Assembly (NCBI GenBank): GCA_025454475.1 | Contig: JALOOJ010000020.1 | Span: 1-32,346 of the forward strand | Source: Anaerolineae bacterium | Lineage (GTDB): Bacteria; Chloroflexota; Anaerolineae; B4-G1; SLSP01 | Length of the DNA: 32,346 nt | Direction: 5' to 3' | Shown: positions 18,389 through 26,811 of the stretch, piece after piece | How positions within the stretch are numbered: the first letter of the stretch is position 1 | Layout of the letters: every line of letters starts with the position of its first letter | Position numbers and translations under genes: made by a program | Notes under the pieces: generated by a model | The model's input: only the letters and a program-made list of their open reading frames with translations | Told to the model about the DNA's origin: nothing | Database searches by the model: none

Positions 18389-18452
18389 TGCTGCTGTCAG
18401 CTCCTGAGGCGACCACCGCTACCTGCGGTGGCCCCTGGGGTGAGAGGTGGCG

Positions 18453-19499
18453 CTAGCGCACCTTGAACAGGAGGACAAGCAAAATCGGCGTGCCGATTGC
18501 CTGGAGCAGGACGAACCGGACCAGAACCTGTGTGTTCGACCACCCGAGGGTATGGCGGACGTGGTCGTGAAGCGGGTAGCGCACGCCCTTGAAGATGCTG
18601 ATCTTCAGAAAGCGGAGCAGCGTCACCTTGAGAAGGCCTGTGGCGCCGTTCACGAGCACTACGCCGGTCACGACGAAGATCAGGAAGGGATTGCCTGAGG
18701 CCATCACCAGTAAGCCCAAGAGGAGACCCATGGGTCTGGAGCCGGCGTCGCCCATCAACACGGCGCTTGGGAGGCTGTTGTGCCACAAGTAGCCCGCGAG
18801 GCAGCCCACCATGATGAAGGCCATCAGCGCCCAGTTGGCGCCGTCGGGGTAGTGGGGCACCAGCAGGTAGCGCGAGATATCGCTATGGCCGACGACGCCG
18901 TAGAGAATGCCACCGAGATAGATGAAGGCCAGAATCGCGAGGCTTGCGGAAAGCCCGTCCACGCCGTCGGTGCAGTTGGTCGCGTTGATCATAAGCCAGA
19001 GCACGACTGTGGTCAGGGGAATGAAGAGCCAGGGCGACAACGTGAGGGGAGTCTTGAAAAGCGGCAGCCAGATGACGTAGTCGTGCAGTTGGCACAGCGT
19101 CACTGCGCCGAGAACTGAAATGCCCAGGTCTAGCGCCCCAAGCTTGTACTCACTCCATCCGGGACTCCGGTCGTCAAGGTACCCCTCAAGCATGGAGAGC
19201 ACGATGCATCCGACGATACCCACGACGCGCCAGTCGAAGGGCATAACGAGCAGGGCGACGGCGGAGAAGATCGAGACGAAGATCAGCCCCGCGCCGACGG
19301 GTTTTCCCTTGGCCTTCTCGCCGTCGACGGCGAACACGCGACCGTGATCGTGTGGGAGCCGATCCCAGAATCTGGGCAACGCAGCCCAGGTACCAATCGC
19401 GGCCATAGCCGCGCCAATGCTGGCGAGAAAGAGATAGGAGTTGAACAGCCGGAAGGGGCCCCAGAACTGCTCGAGGTGCTCACCAATCCAAGGAAGCAA
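18453..19499 (-). CDS. MraY-like phospho-N-acetylmuramoyl-pentapeptide transferase / GT4 polyprenyl-P transferase
   Basis: TTG start at 19499 behind AGGAG. GYLDDRSPGWSEYKLG, NCTDGVDGLSASL, MGDAGSRPMGLLLG, PLHDHVRHTLGWSNTQVLVRF match the MraY/WecA motif series. Multi-TM. Confidence 0.8.
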   Translation of the reverse strand: MLPWIGEHLEQFWGPFRLFNSYLFLASIGAAMAAIGTWAALPRFWDRLPHDHGRVFAVDGEKAKGKPVGAGLIFVSIFSAVALLVMPFDWRVVGIVGCIVLSMLEGYLDDRSPGWSEYKLGALDLGISVLGAVTLCQLHDYVIWLPLFKTPLTLSPWLFIPLTTVVLWLMINATNCTDGVDGLSASLAILAFIYLGGILYGVVGHSDISRYLLVPHYPDGANWALMAFIMVGCLAGYLWHNSLPSAVLMGDAGSRPMGLLLGLLVMASGNPFLIFVVTGVVLVNGATGLLKVTLLRFLKISIFKGVRYPLHDHVRHTLGWSNTQVLVRFVLLQAIGTPILLVLLFKVR

Positions 19500-19529
19500 G
19501 GTCGATCTCCTTGTGTATGCGATGTGCGT

Positions 19530-19538
19530 ATTATACCA
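19530..19538 (-). promoter_or_regulatory. Extended -10 TGGTATAAT upstream of the mraY-like gene
   Basis: Minus strand CCCTGGTATAATACGCACATC, about 31 nt upstream of the TTG start. No recognisable -35. Confidence 0.6.
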
Positions 19539-19749
19539 GGGCTCCCGTTTCCGCCAGCCGACCTCCGGCATAGGGGCAGCGTCGCCTTGTGAGGATTCAT
19601 GGTCAGTGTATGTCGGACTGCGGCGCAAGGCTCGAGGCATCGGCCCCACGTGGGTCGGCGAGAGGTCTCAGGGGGCTCTTGGTGGTGGCGCCGCGCGAGG
19701 CGGCAGATGCCTTCGCAAGGTTTCCGCAACTTGCGTAGAAGAGAGCTCG

Positions 19750-21150
19750 CTAGATGTCTACCTCAGGCGGTGGAGGCGAGAGCGGAGTGACCGCAATGTC
19801 GCTGAACGTCACGGGGCCGTCCTGAGCGTAGAAGAAGAGCCGATCGCCGGCGAGCTGCGGCAGGCGGTTGATGATGCAGCGCTGCCCGCCGGGGGTCCCG
19901 GCGTCGATACAGACGTCTAGCAGGTCCTCACGGGCGATGATGTCGAGCCCGAATGGACGATCGAGTCCACGTACGAGTGTTAGACTGACGTCGCCAAGAC
20001 TGACGGTGCTCTCCAGCGGACTGAAACGCAGGTCATAGCCGGAGGCGAAGGCTCCGGTGCCCCGGAGTCTCAGGCCGAACGTATGAGCGCCCGCGGGCTC
20101 GACGCGCAACGTGGTCCGTGCGTTGTGTGGCAGGCCACAGAACATTGCGACCTCGATCCCCAACGGCGCGGTCAGGGTGATGGCGCTGTCGCTGACAAGC
20201 GCCTTGCCGGTCAGGGCTTTGGCAGGTGGAGCTAGCCGCGGCCCCGTCGGTGGCACCATCTCGGGCACAAAGCGAACTCCCAGCGTCCCATCGGGGTGCT
20301 GGATCAACTCGCGGACCACGAGGGCGCCGCCCCACTGGCGGTTGCCTCGGTCCACGTCGTCCTCGCGCGTCCCCACCCAGGCCACGCCCAGCCGCCGGTC
20401 CGGGCCGAAGGGCGCCGTTTTCATCACCGCAGCCATCGCGCCGTCGAACGTGTCAACGGCGGGGCGTTGCCAGGGCCCCAGTGGCCCGCGGGCCATCCGA
20501 TAGTGGGCGACGAGCCCGTGGCTGAAGATCAGGTACCACCAGCCATTCCACTCGAACAGGTCCGGACACTCCGGAGCGCCAGGATAGGCCGAGAGGAAGA
20601 ACGGCTCCTGCTCCTCCCAGCGCACCAGATCGGCTGATGTGAGGTGAGCCAGGCAGCCGCCGAAGCCTGTGAGCGGTGGCTCCGCCAGCGCCGAGGTGAC
20701 GAGCATGTGAAAGAGGCCTGTCTCCGGCTCTCGGAAGACAAACGGGTCGCGGTAGTCAACGCGCGAGTAGCGCGGGCTGGGCGATGCGAGCGGCGCGTGC
20801 TTGGTGAAGGTCACCCCATCACCGCTCGTGGCGACGCCCAGGTGCTGCGTCCAGTCGGGCCGTCGCGTTGCGTAGAAGGCGTAGAAGGTGCCCGCATGAA
20901 AGAAAGGCGACCCCGTGCAGATCGAGCCCTCCCAGGGCTCAGTGATCGCCAGAGCCAGTGGATGGTGTTCCCAGTGGATAAGGTCAGTCGTCGATGTGTG
21001 GGCCCACTGATGTCCACCCAGCCCGCCGAGGCTCTTGTGGTGGCCCCGATCGTGAAGGTAGAACAGGTGGAAGACGCCGTCGTGGTAGAACGGCATCGCG
21101 TCGCCGGCGAAGGTGTCGTCGTCAGAGGGGGTATAGTATTGCATGCTCAT
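19750..21150 (-). CDS. GH32-like (clan GH-J) glycoside hydrolase
   Basis: 466 aa. FYHDGVFHLFYLHDR...STTDLIHWEHHPLAL, CTGSPFF, VDYRDPFVF (RDP), APECPDLFEW (EC). The canonical WMNDPNG is replaced by TFAGDAMPF. Confidence 0.8.
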   Translation of the reverse strand: MSMQYYTPSDDDTFAGDAMPFYHDGVFHLFYLHDRGHHKSLGGLGGHQWAHTSTTDLIHWEHHPLALAITEPWEGSICTGSPFFHAGTFYAFYATRRPDWTQHLGVATSGDGVTFTKHAPLASPSPRYSRVDYRDPFVFREPETGLFHMLVTSALAEPPLTGFGGCLAHLTSADLVRWEEQEPFFLSAYPGAPECPDLFEWNGWWYLIFSHGLVAHYRMARGPLGPWQRPAVDTFDGAMAAVMKTAPFGPDRRLGVAWVGTREDDVDRGNRQWGGALVVRELIQHPDGTLGVRFVPEMVPPTGPRLAPPAKALTGKALVSDSAITLTAPLGIEVAMFCGLPHNARTTLRVEPAGAHTFGLRLRGTGAFASGYDLRFSPLESTVSLGDVSLTLVRGLDRPFGLDIIAREDLLDVCIDAGTPGGQRCIINRLPQLAGDRLFFYAQDGPVTFSDIAVTPLSPPPPEVDI

Positions 21151-21216
21151 AGGCTCGCGCGGACATGGTATGAGGGAAAAGCAAATGAAGTCCAGCCTTC
21201 TCCCTTGGCCCTGTCC

Positions 21217-22176
21217 CTATTCCTCCATGGCTTCTGCGATACGCATAGAGTTCACGGCGTTCTGAAAGGTGGAGCGCGCCACCTTGCCGGCACAGGTCTT
21301 GGTGAGGAACTCGATGTACTCCTCGACAATGCCGATGCGCACAATCTCCGGCGCGACGGGCTCCGTGTCAGACTCAATGAGCTCCCGGATCCGGCCCCGA
21401 TCGATGATGATCTGTCCGGCCTCCGCCTCGTAAGGGCCTGTGAAGTAGATCGACTGGCTCGCGCTATGGACCTCCAGGCGCTCAACCTGAGAACCGGCGC
21501 AGGGGAAGACTTTGAGCAGACCGCGGAGACCCCCGGCAAAGGTCAGGTGCGCGACCGTGTTCAGGGTCTCGTTCTCCGGGCTGGCGAAGCGCTCCACGGT
21601 GACATCCTGAATCCGTCCACACACGTACTCCATATAGTTGATCCAGTGAACGGCGGTCTGGGTGATGAAGGCCGGATCGTGGCGCTCGTGGCGCAGAAAG
21701 TGACCTTCGACGTAATAGGCACCCTCCATCCCGTTCACCAGTGTCCGAAACCGGTTGTTCAGCGGCGCAAACCGCCGGTTAAATGCGACGAGGTTAGGGA
21801 CGGTGATCAGCTCAGCCAGTTCCTGCGCTTCGGCCGCGCTCACGCCAGGTGGTTTCTCGCTGAATATGGGGACGCGGTTCGCCGCCGCGCGCCGGACCAC
21901 GGCGCCCGTTGCTTCCGGCACCACAGCGACTGCAATGGCGTTGACGGAACCGTCGGCAAGCAGATCGTCCAGGCTGTCATAGACCCGCGTGAAACCGACC
22001 CGCACCGCTACAGCTCGGGCCATTTCCGGTTCTAGGCTGTAGATGCCCTGCAGGGACAGCTGAATCCCGGGCAGCTTGTCAGGGTGCTCAAGCAGGTAGG
22101 TGAGGGCCGGAAAGTGTTTGCTCCTGGCCCAACTGCCGGTGCCGATGAAGGCGAGCTTGACAGGGCGTGTGGTCAC
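21217..22176 (-). CDS. Gfo/Idh/MocA family oxidoreductase
   Basis: GTG start at 22176 in a GTGA overlap with the upstream gene. VTTRPVKLAFIGTGSWARSKHFPALTYL, FSEKPPGVSAAEAQELAEL (EKP motif). The ORF-track start at 22473 lies inside the upstream gene. Confidence 0.9.
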   Translation of the reverse strand: MTTRPVKLAFIGTGSWARSKHFPALTYLLEHPDKLPGIQLSLQGIYSLEPEMARAVAVRVGFTRVYDSLDDLLADGSVNAIAVAVVPEATGAVVRRAAANRVPIFSEKPPGVSAAEAQELAELITVPNLVAFNRRFAPLNNRFRTLVNGMEGAYYVEGHFLRHERHDPAFITQTAVHWINYMEYVCGRIQDVTVERFASPENETLNTVAHLTFAGGLRGLLKVFPCAGSQVERLEVHSASQSIYFTGPYEAEAGQIIIDRGRIRELIESDTEPVAPEIVRIGIVEEYIEFLTKTCAGKVARSTFQNAVNSMRIAEAMEE

Positions 22177-23048
22177 AGCCTCCGGCCCTGCTGCTGGGCA
22201 GCGCCCGACACGATTGACTTGAGGAATGCGATGCTTCGGCGGGTGCCCTCGCGGAAACTCTCGCCGCCCTCGTACTCGCTGTAAACGGGGCCGTCGTAGC
22301 CCTGGGTCCTGAGTCGCGCCAGCAGCCACGCAAGTGGCAGATCTCCCTCGCCGGCGGGCACAAAGACGAAGCCCTGATCCGTCCACTTGCCATCCTTGAC
22401 GTGGACGCTGACGACGTGGGGCAGCACGGCCTCGAGATCGGCCCGAACCTCGTCGGGACCGTGCCCGGCCCAAGCAAAGTTGCCCGTATCAAGCGTGAAG
22501 CCAAGGTTGGAGGCTCCGACTTCCTGCACCAGCGCCACGAGTGCGGGGCCGTCGTTGATGAGACGCCCGTGGTTCTCAATGCCCAAGGTTACCCCCAGCA
22601 CGGCGGCGAGCGCGCTTGCCTTGCGCAAGGCGGCAACGATACCGCGGCGCGTGCCCTCGAGGGTTATGCCCGGTTTCACATCACCCACGAAGGTGCGCAC
22701 GATGGGCACCTCCATCTCCGACGCCGCCCGGCAGGTTGCCATAAGGCGCGCGACCTCTGCATCCAGGGCTACCTCGGCGTTGGCATCCAGTGCATGCGTG
22801 ATGGCGAAGTCGCAGTAGCCGCTCAGGCTCCTAATCATCAGGCCGGATTGCTTGGCCCACGTCAGGATCTGCGGGATCGTGCTGCTATCGAGGGCGATGT
22901 CGTGATGCCGTTGGGCGTTGCCGTTGATCTCGATCACGGTGCCGCCCATCGTGGCGAGCTCCTCAAAGACCTGCGGCAACGGCGTGCCGCTCCATCCAAG
23001 ACTAACTGCGCCGACGTCGCGCAGCGCAAAGCCGTCTAGCATTTGCAC
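22173..23048 (-). CDS. Sugar phosphate isomerase/epimerase (xylose-isomerase-like TIM barrel)
   Basis: 291 aa. LGVTLGIENHGRLINDGPALVALVQEVGASNLGFTLDTGNFAWAG, VVSVHVKDGKW, GYDGPVYSEYEGGE. Confidence 0.9.
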   Translation of the reverse strand: MQMLDGFALRDVGAVSLGWSGTPLPQVFEELATMGGTVIEINGNAQRHHDIALDSSTIPQILTWAKQSGLMIRSLSGYCDFAITHALDANAEVALDAEVARLMATCRAASEMEVPIVRTFVGDVKPGITLEGTRRGIVAALRKASALAAVLGVTLGIENHGRLINDGPALVALVQEVGASNLGFTLDTGNFAWAGHGPDEVRADLEAVLPHVVSVHVKDGKWTDQGFVFVPAGEGDLPLAWLLARLRTQGYDGPVYSEYEGGESFREGTRRSIAFLKSIVSGAAQQQGRRL

Positions 23049-23061
23049 GATAGGTCTCCTG

Positions 23062-23784
23062 TCACTGGCTTGGGGTGGACTTGGCCTGAAGCATAGCCAG
23101 GACCTCGTTCGCCTGGGTCACAAGGCCCGGTAGCTCATCGGCCTTGGCTACCTTATCGAAGGCATAGAGGACCACAACGGAACCGCTGGCCTCGAGGCAA
23201 AGGGTGGCGTTGCTGTCGAAGAGCGCGACAAACGCATCATCGAACAGCGCCTGGACGGCCAGCCTGTCGTAGCCGTGGATATGGGTTCGTTCGGCAAACG
23301 AGGGGTACTGCGGTAGCTTGATCTGTGGCGACCCGAGCACCATCTCGCGCAGCTCGGGATCGCGCGCGCGTGTCGCCAGTGCTTCGAAGACCCTCTGCGG
23401 CATCACCGAGAATGCCGGTAGCGTCAGCGTATCGGACGAGATGCGTACCACCGTCTGTCGCCAGTTCTGTAGGTAGCGCCCAAATCGCACGTTGAAGCCA
23501 TACTCGAACACCGCGAGCTCAGGCGCCGCGTAGCCAGCCTCTGTGGGCGCACTCCACGGACGCTGAATAGCGTTCTTGGTGCCGCTCGGTACGCCTTGCG
23601 CGAACAACAGAAAGCCGGCGGGCAGGGCGAGCAGCCGGGGATCACCGTCCTCGGAATAGGTGAAGCCCATCGCCTCAGCTTGCCGGCGCAGGCTCGCATT
23701 GCGTCGTTTGTCCTTCAGGTCCTGGACCCCGTTCACCAGCAGCACGAACAGGAGCAGGACACCCACACCGATTAGCAGTGGCAT
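23062..23784 (-). CDS. Hypothetical protein with a single N-terminal TM helix
   Basis: 240 aa. MPLLIGVGVLLLFVLLVNGVQDLKDKRR, then a soluble domain I do not recognise. It sits tightly between genes of the minus-strand cluster. Confidence 0.75.
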   Translation of the reverse strand: MPLLIGVGVLLLFVLLVNGVQDLKDKRRNASLRRQAEAMGFTYSEDGDPRLLALPAGFLLFAQGVPSGTKNAIQRPWSAPTEAGYAAPELAVFEYGFNVRFGRYLQNWRQTVVRISSDTLTLPAFSVMPQRVFEALATRARDPELREMVLGSPQIKLPQYPSFAERTHIHGYDRLAVQALFDDAFVALFDSNATLCLEASGSVVVLYAFDKVAKADELPGLVTQANEVLAMLQAKSTPSQ

Positions 23785-23798
23785 TGTTGCCTCCGACC

Positions 23799-24569
23799 CT
23801 ACTCTACGCCCATCGCGCGCAAGTTGTCATAGCTGATCCTCAGGCTCTCGAAGGGGTCGCGGCGGCAGACATCCTGCTCGATGGCATACCACTCGACGTC
23901 GGCGAGATCGCAGGCCTCCAGAATCCCCTCCCAGTTGAGGTTACCCTCACCGATCTCGGCCATGATCTGCTGTCCCTCATGGATGACCATATCCTTGAAG
24001 TGTATCACGGGCATACGATCCGCCATCTTGTCGATCCAGGAGATTACGTCGCCGCCGCCGTGCTGTACCCAGTACGTATCGATCTCGGCCTGAAGATAGG
24101 CGGGGTCGCTCTCGTCATAGATCACATCGAGCCCCGTGCGGCTGCCGAAGCGGACGAACTCGAAGCTATGGTTGTGATAGCTGAAGGTGAGCCCGGCGTC
24201 GGCGAGTTTCCGGCCCACTTCGGTCGCGTCGTGGGCGAACTGCACGAAGCCTGCCTCGCCGCCCTCACGATAGACCGCCGGCATGCTCCCGATGGCCACG
24301 TTGGGGCACTCCCAGAGCTTGTGCTGCGCGATAGCGGCATCGAGGTCGTTCTGGAGGTAGTCGAATCCGACGTGAGTGATGCAGATCGACAGCCCGTGGG
24401 CGTCGGTGATCGCCTTCACCTCCTCGTGGGGGATTGGGCCAATCCCTGACACCTGCACGGCGGTATAGCCGATCTTGGCGACCTTCGCCATACTCGTGCG
24501 GAAATCCTCCGCGGTCCTGCAGAAGTCACGAACGGTGTAGAGCTGAGCAGCCAGTCTTGGGTGGGTCAT
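23799..24569 (-). CDS. Sugar phosphate isomerase/epimerase (TIM barrel)
   Basis: 256 aa. AQLYTVRDFCRTAEDFRTSMAKVAKIGYTAVQVSGIGP, GLTFSYHNHSFEF, VIHFKDMVIHEGQQIMAEIGEGNLNWEGIL. Confidence 0.92.
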   Translation of the reverse strand: MTHPRLAAQLYTVRDFCRTAEDFRTSMAKVAKIGYTAVQVSGIGPIPHEEVKAITDAHGLSICITHVGFDYLQNDLDAAIAQHKLWECPNVAIGSMPAVYREGGEAGFVQFAHDATEVGRKLADAGLTFSYHNHSFEFVRFGSRTGLDVIYDESDPAYLQAEIDTYWVQHGGGDVISWIDKMADRMPVIHFKDMVIHEGQQIMAEIGEGNLNWEGILEACDLADVEWYAIEQDVCRRDPFESLRISYDNLRAMGVE

Positions 24570-24663
24570 GGGGTCCTCCTATAGGGTCGAAAGGCGCAAA
24601 GGCGTAGAGACTCTGAGCCGTATCCCCACACGTTGAACGGTAGCTCTTCGCCTGATCGCTCGC

Positions 24664-25410
24664 TCATGCGCTCACTCGCTTGAGCGTTGCCGCGTCCGCA
24701 AGGAACTGCTCGGGGCTGTCGCCACGGACGAACTCGATGAGCGCGGTGTGGTCGTGGCCCGTGGACGCGACCGCCGCGAGGATCTGAACCCAGGCCTGTT
24801 CCAAGGCGAAGAGCGGCGTGCGCTGCCCGCCCTGGGAGGCCTGGACGTGCACATGTGTGAGCCAGGGCAGGACACTCCCCAGACTCGCCAGGTGCTCGTC
24901 GAAGGACGCGCCGTCCCGCATCTGCCAGTAACTGCGCACGCCCGGATGATCGACAGCAGCCAACAGCCTTACGGCGGCCTCATTGGTGTCCGTCAGGGTA
25001 TTCGGGTGGTACTCATACGCGACCACGAGGCCGCCAGTCTGCGCCATATCGGCGATGCGGCGCGTGTCGTCAACTACACTGGCCCACGTGACCTCGTCCG
25101 CCTGCGCCGAACCGACGGTGCCCGCCCAGACGCGCACTACGGGCGCGCCAAGCTCCGTCGCGCTTGCCAGGACATCTGCGAATGCCTCCGGCGCCTGACC
25201 CACGCGGTAGTATGACCCGTAGGATGAGATGCGCAACCCCGCATCGAGCGTCATCCCGCGCACGGCCCTGGCCGTCACGACATCGCCGTGCGGCACGTGG
25301 ACATCGCCACCCCACTCGATGGCGTCGAGCCCCGCCCGGCGCACGAGCGCCACGATGGCTGCGGCGTCCAGGCTGCGAAACGTGACCGAACAGAGTCCTG
25401 TATGGATCAT
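24664..25410 (-). CDS. Sugar phosphate isomerase/epimerase (TIM barrel)
   Basis: The ATG start at 25410 (behind GGAG) gives MIHTGLCSVTFRSLDAAAIVALVRRAGLDAIEWGGDVHVPHGD, then VVAYEYHPNTLTDTNEAAVRLL and WLTHVHVQ. The ORF-track start is 25611. Confidence 0.88.
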   Translation of the reverse strand: MIHTGLCSVTFRSLDAAAIVALVRRAGLDAIEWGGDVHVPHGDVVTARAVRGMTLDAGLRISSYGSYYRVGQAPEAFADVLASATELGAPVVRVWAGTVGSAQADEVTWASVVDDTRRIADMAQTGGLVVAYEYHPNTLTDTNEAAVRLLAAVDHPGVRSYWQMRDGASFDEHLASLGSVLPWLTHVHVQASQGGQRTPLFALEQAWVQILAAVASTGHDHTALIEFVRGDSPEQFLADAATLKRVSA

Positions 25411-25473
25411 GTCACTCCGGGAACCATGGTAGCGCAGGCGGGGAAAAAGGCGAACGCGCACGCGACGTGCGTA

Positions 25474-25482
25474 TGGTACAAT
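25474..25482 (+). promoter_or_regulatory. Extended -10 TGGTACAAT upstream of the phosphotransferase
   Basis: GTGCGTATGGTACAATCCGTGGTGAGGAAACGATG. A TG-extended -10 about 16 nt before the ATG, with no clear -35. Confidence 0.5.
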
Positions 25483-25498
25483 CCGTGGTGAGGAAACG

Positions 25499-26509
25499 AT
25501 GCTTGAGAAACCCGATGTCCAGAACCAGGCCATCATCTCCGTCCTTGCGGCTGAGTTCGGGCTCGATATAGCGGATCTAGCCTTCCTTCCCCTGGGAGCT
25601 GACCGGAACACTGCGGCTTACCGCGCGCTTGCGTCGGATGGACAGGCCTACTTCCTTAAGCTGAGACGCGGCGCATTTCACGAAGCCTCCGTGACCTTAC
25701 CGAAGCTGCTCAGCGGCCAGGGCGTCAAACACGTCGTCGTGCCCATCGAGGCAAGAGGGGGCCGCTTGTGGGCCGATCTCGACTCATACACCTTGGTTCT
25801 CTATCCCTTTCTCGAGGGGCGAGATGGCTATGAGGTGGCTCTATCGGACCGTCAGTGGGTTGAGCTCGGTCGGGCGATGCGCGGCATCCACTCGGCGGCG
25901 CTCCCGGAGAGCCTGAGGTACTCGATCCGGTCGGAGGCGTACGCGTCGCAGTGGTGCGGCTTCCTGAGACGAGTTCTGGCTCGCGTTCCCACGATCTCGC
26001 CAACCGAAGGTGTGGTGGCGGACCTGATCGACTTCCTTGAGGCCCACCGTGGCACGATCCTGCAGCTCATCGGTCGAACCGAGCGGCTGACACAGTCGTT
26101 GAAAGCAGATCCGCCGGAATGCGTTCTGTGCCACAGCGACATTCACGCGGGCAATGTCTTGATCGAGCACAGCGGGGCGTTCAGTATTGTCGACTGGGAC
26201 GAGCCGATTCTGGCCCCTAAGGAGCGCGATCTGATGTTCATCGGTGGGGGCTACTGGGGCGAATCACAGACGCCCGAGGCGGAAGGCCTCTTCTACAAGG
26301 GGTATGGTCCGACGCACATCGAGGCGCGGGCTCTTGCGTACTACCGGCATGCGCGTGTGGTCGAGGACGCGGCCCTCTTCTGCGAGCATATCCTCGACGT
26401 GGGCGGCGGGCTTCCGGACCGTGAGCAGTCGCTGAGGTACCTCGAATCCAGTTTCGGTCCTTCGGGCGCGGTTTGGGTGGCCCAGACGTCGGACGCGGGG
26501 GACGATTAG
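25499..26509 (+). CDS. Phosphotransferase family protein, APH(9)/spectinomycin phosphotransferase-like
   Basis: 336 aa. VLCHSDIHAGNVLIEHSGAFSIVDWDEPILAPKERDLMFIGGG (catalytic loop plus metal-binding D). AGGA Shine-Dalgarno. Confidence 0.85.
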   Translation: MLEKPDVQNQAIISVLAAEFGLDIADLAFLPLGADRNTAAYRALASDGQAYFLKLRRGAFHEASVTLPKLLSGQGVKHVVVPIEARGGRLWADLDSYTLVLYPFLEGRDGYEVALSDRQWVELGRAMRGIHSAALPESLRYSIRSEAYASQWCGFLRRVLARVPTISPTEGVVADLIDFLEAHRGTILQLIGRTERLTQSLKADPPECVLCHSDIHAGNVLIEHSGAFSIVDWDEPILAPKERDLMFIGGGYWGESQTPEAEGLFYKGYGPTHIEARALAYYRHARVVEDAALFCEHILDVGGGLPDREQSLRYLESSFGPSGAVWVAQTSDAGDD

Positions 26510-26653
26510 TGTTCGCTCACCTGCTCCAGTAAGGAACTGGCGAGCGGGCCTCCGCCTTCCTGCACAACTGCGTGCTTTCACGGCTGCTGTAGGCGAAGCA
26601 CAACTCCGGCCTACGCAGAGAGCGCCTGCCGACGCAGCACTTCTGGCCATTCG

Positions 26654-26670
26654 CACGGCACCTTGCCGTG
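26654..26670. repeat. 7-bp stem, 3-nt loop hairpin (CACGGCA-CCT-TGCCGTG)
   Basis: Perfect inverted repeat in the intergenic region after the phosphotransferase. No T-tract. Confidence 0.5.
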
Positions 26671-26776
26671 GGCGAGCAGAATAGCCCGCCCCACACAGAG
26701 AGCACCTGCAGCAATCCGACCGGACGCGGCACGCACGACGGGGAGGGATCAAGGATCCCCGGTTGGCGATTCTCGT

Positions 26777-26805
26777 TTGACAATTCTAACGAAATCGGCT
26801 ATTAT
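26777..26805 (+). promoter_or_regulatory. Consensus sigma70-type promoter TTGACA-17-TATTAT
   Basis: TTGACAATTCTAACGAAATCGGCTATTAT with exact 17-bp spacing, directly before ATG 26812. Confidence 0.75.
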
Positions 26806-26811
26806 GGTCGA

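Noticed and set aside
20644-22035. 463-aa plus-strand ORF
   Set aside because: Antisense to the GH32-like and Gfo/Idh genes. Low-complexity composition typical of antisense high-GC frames.
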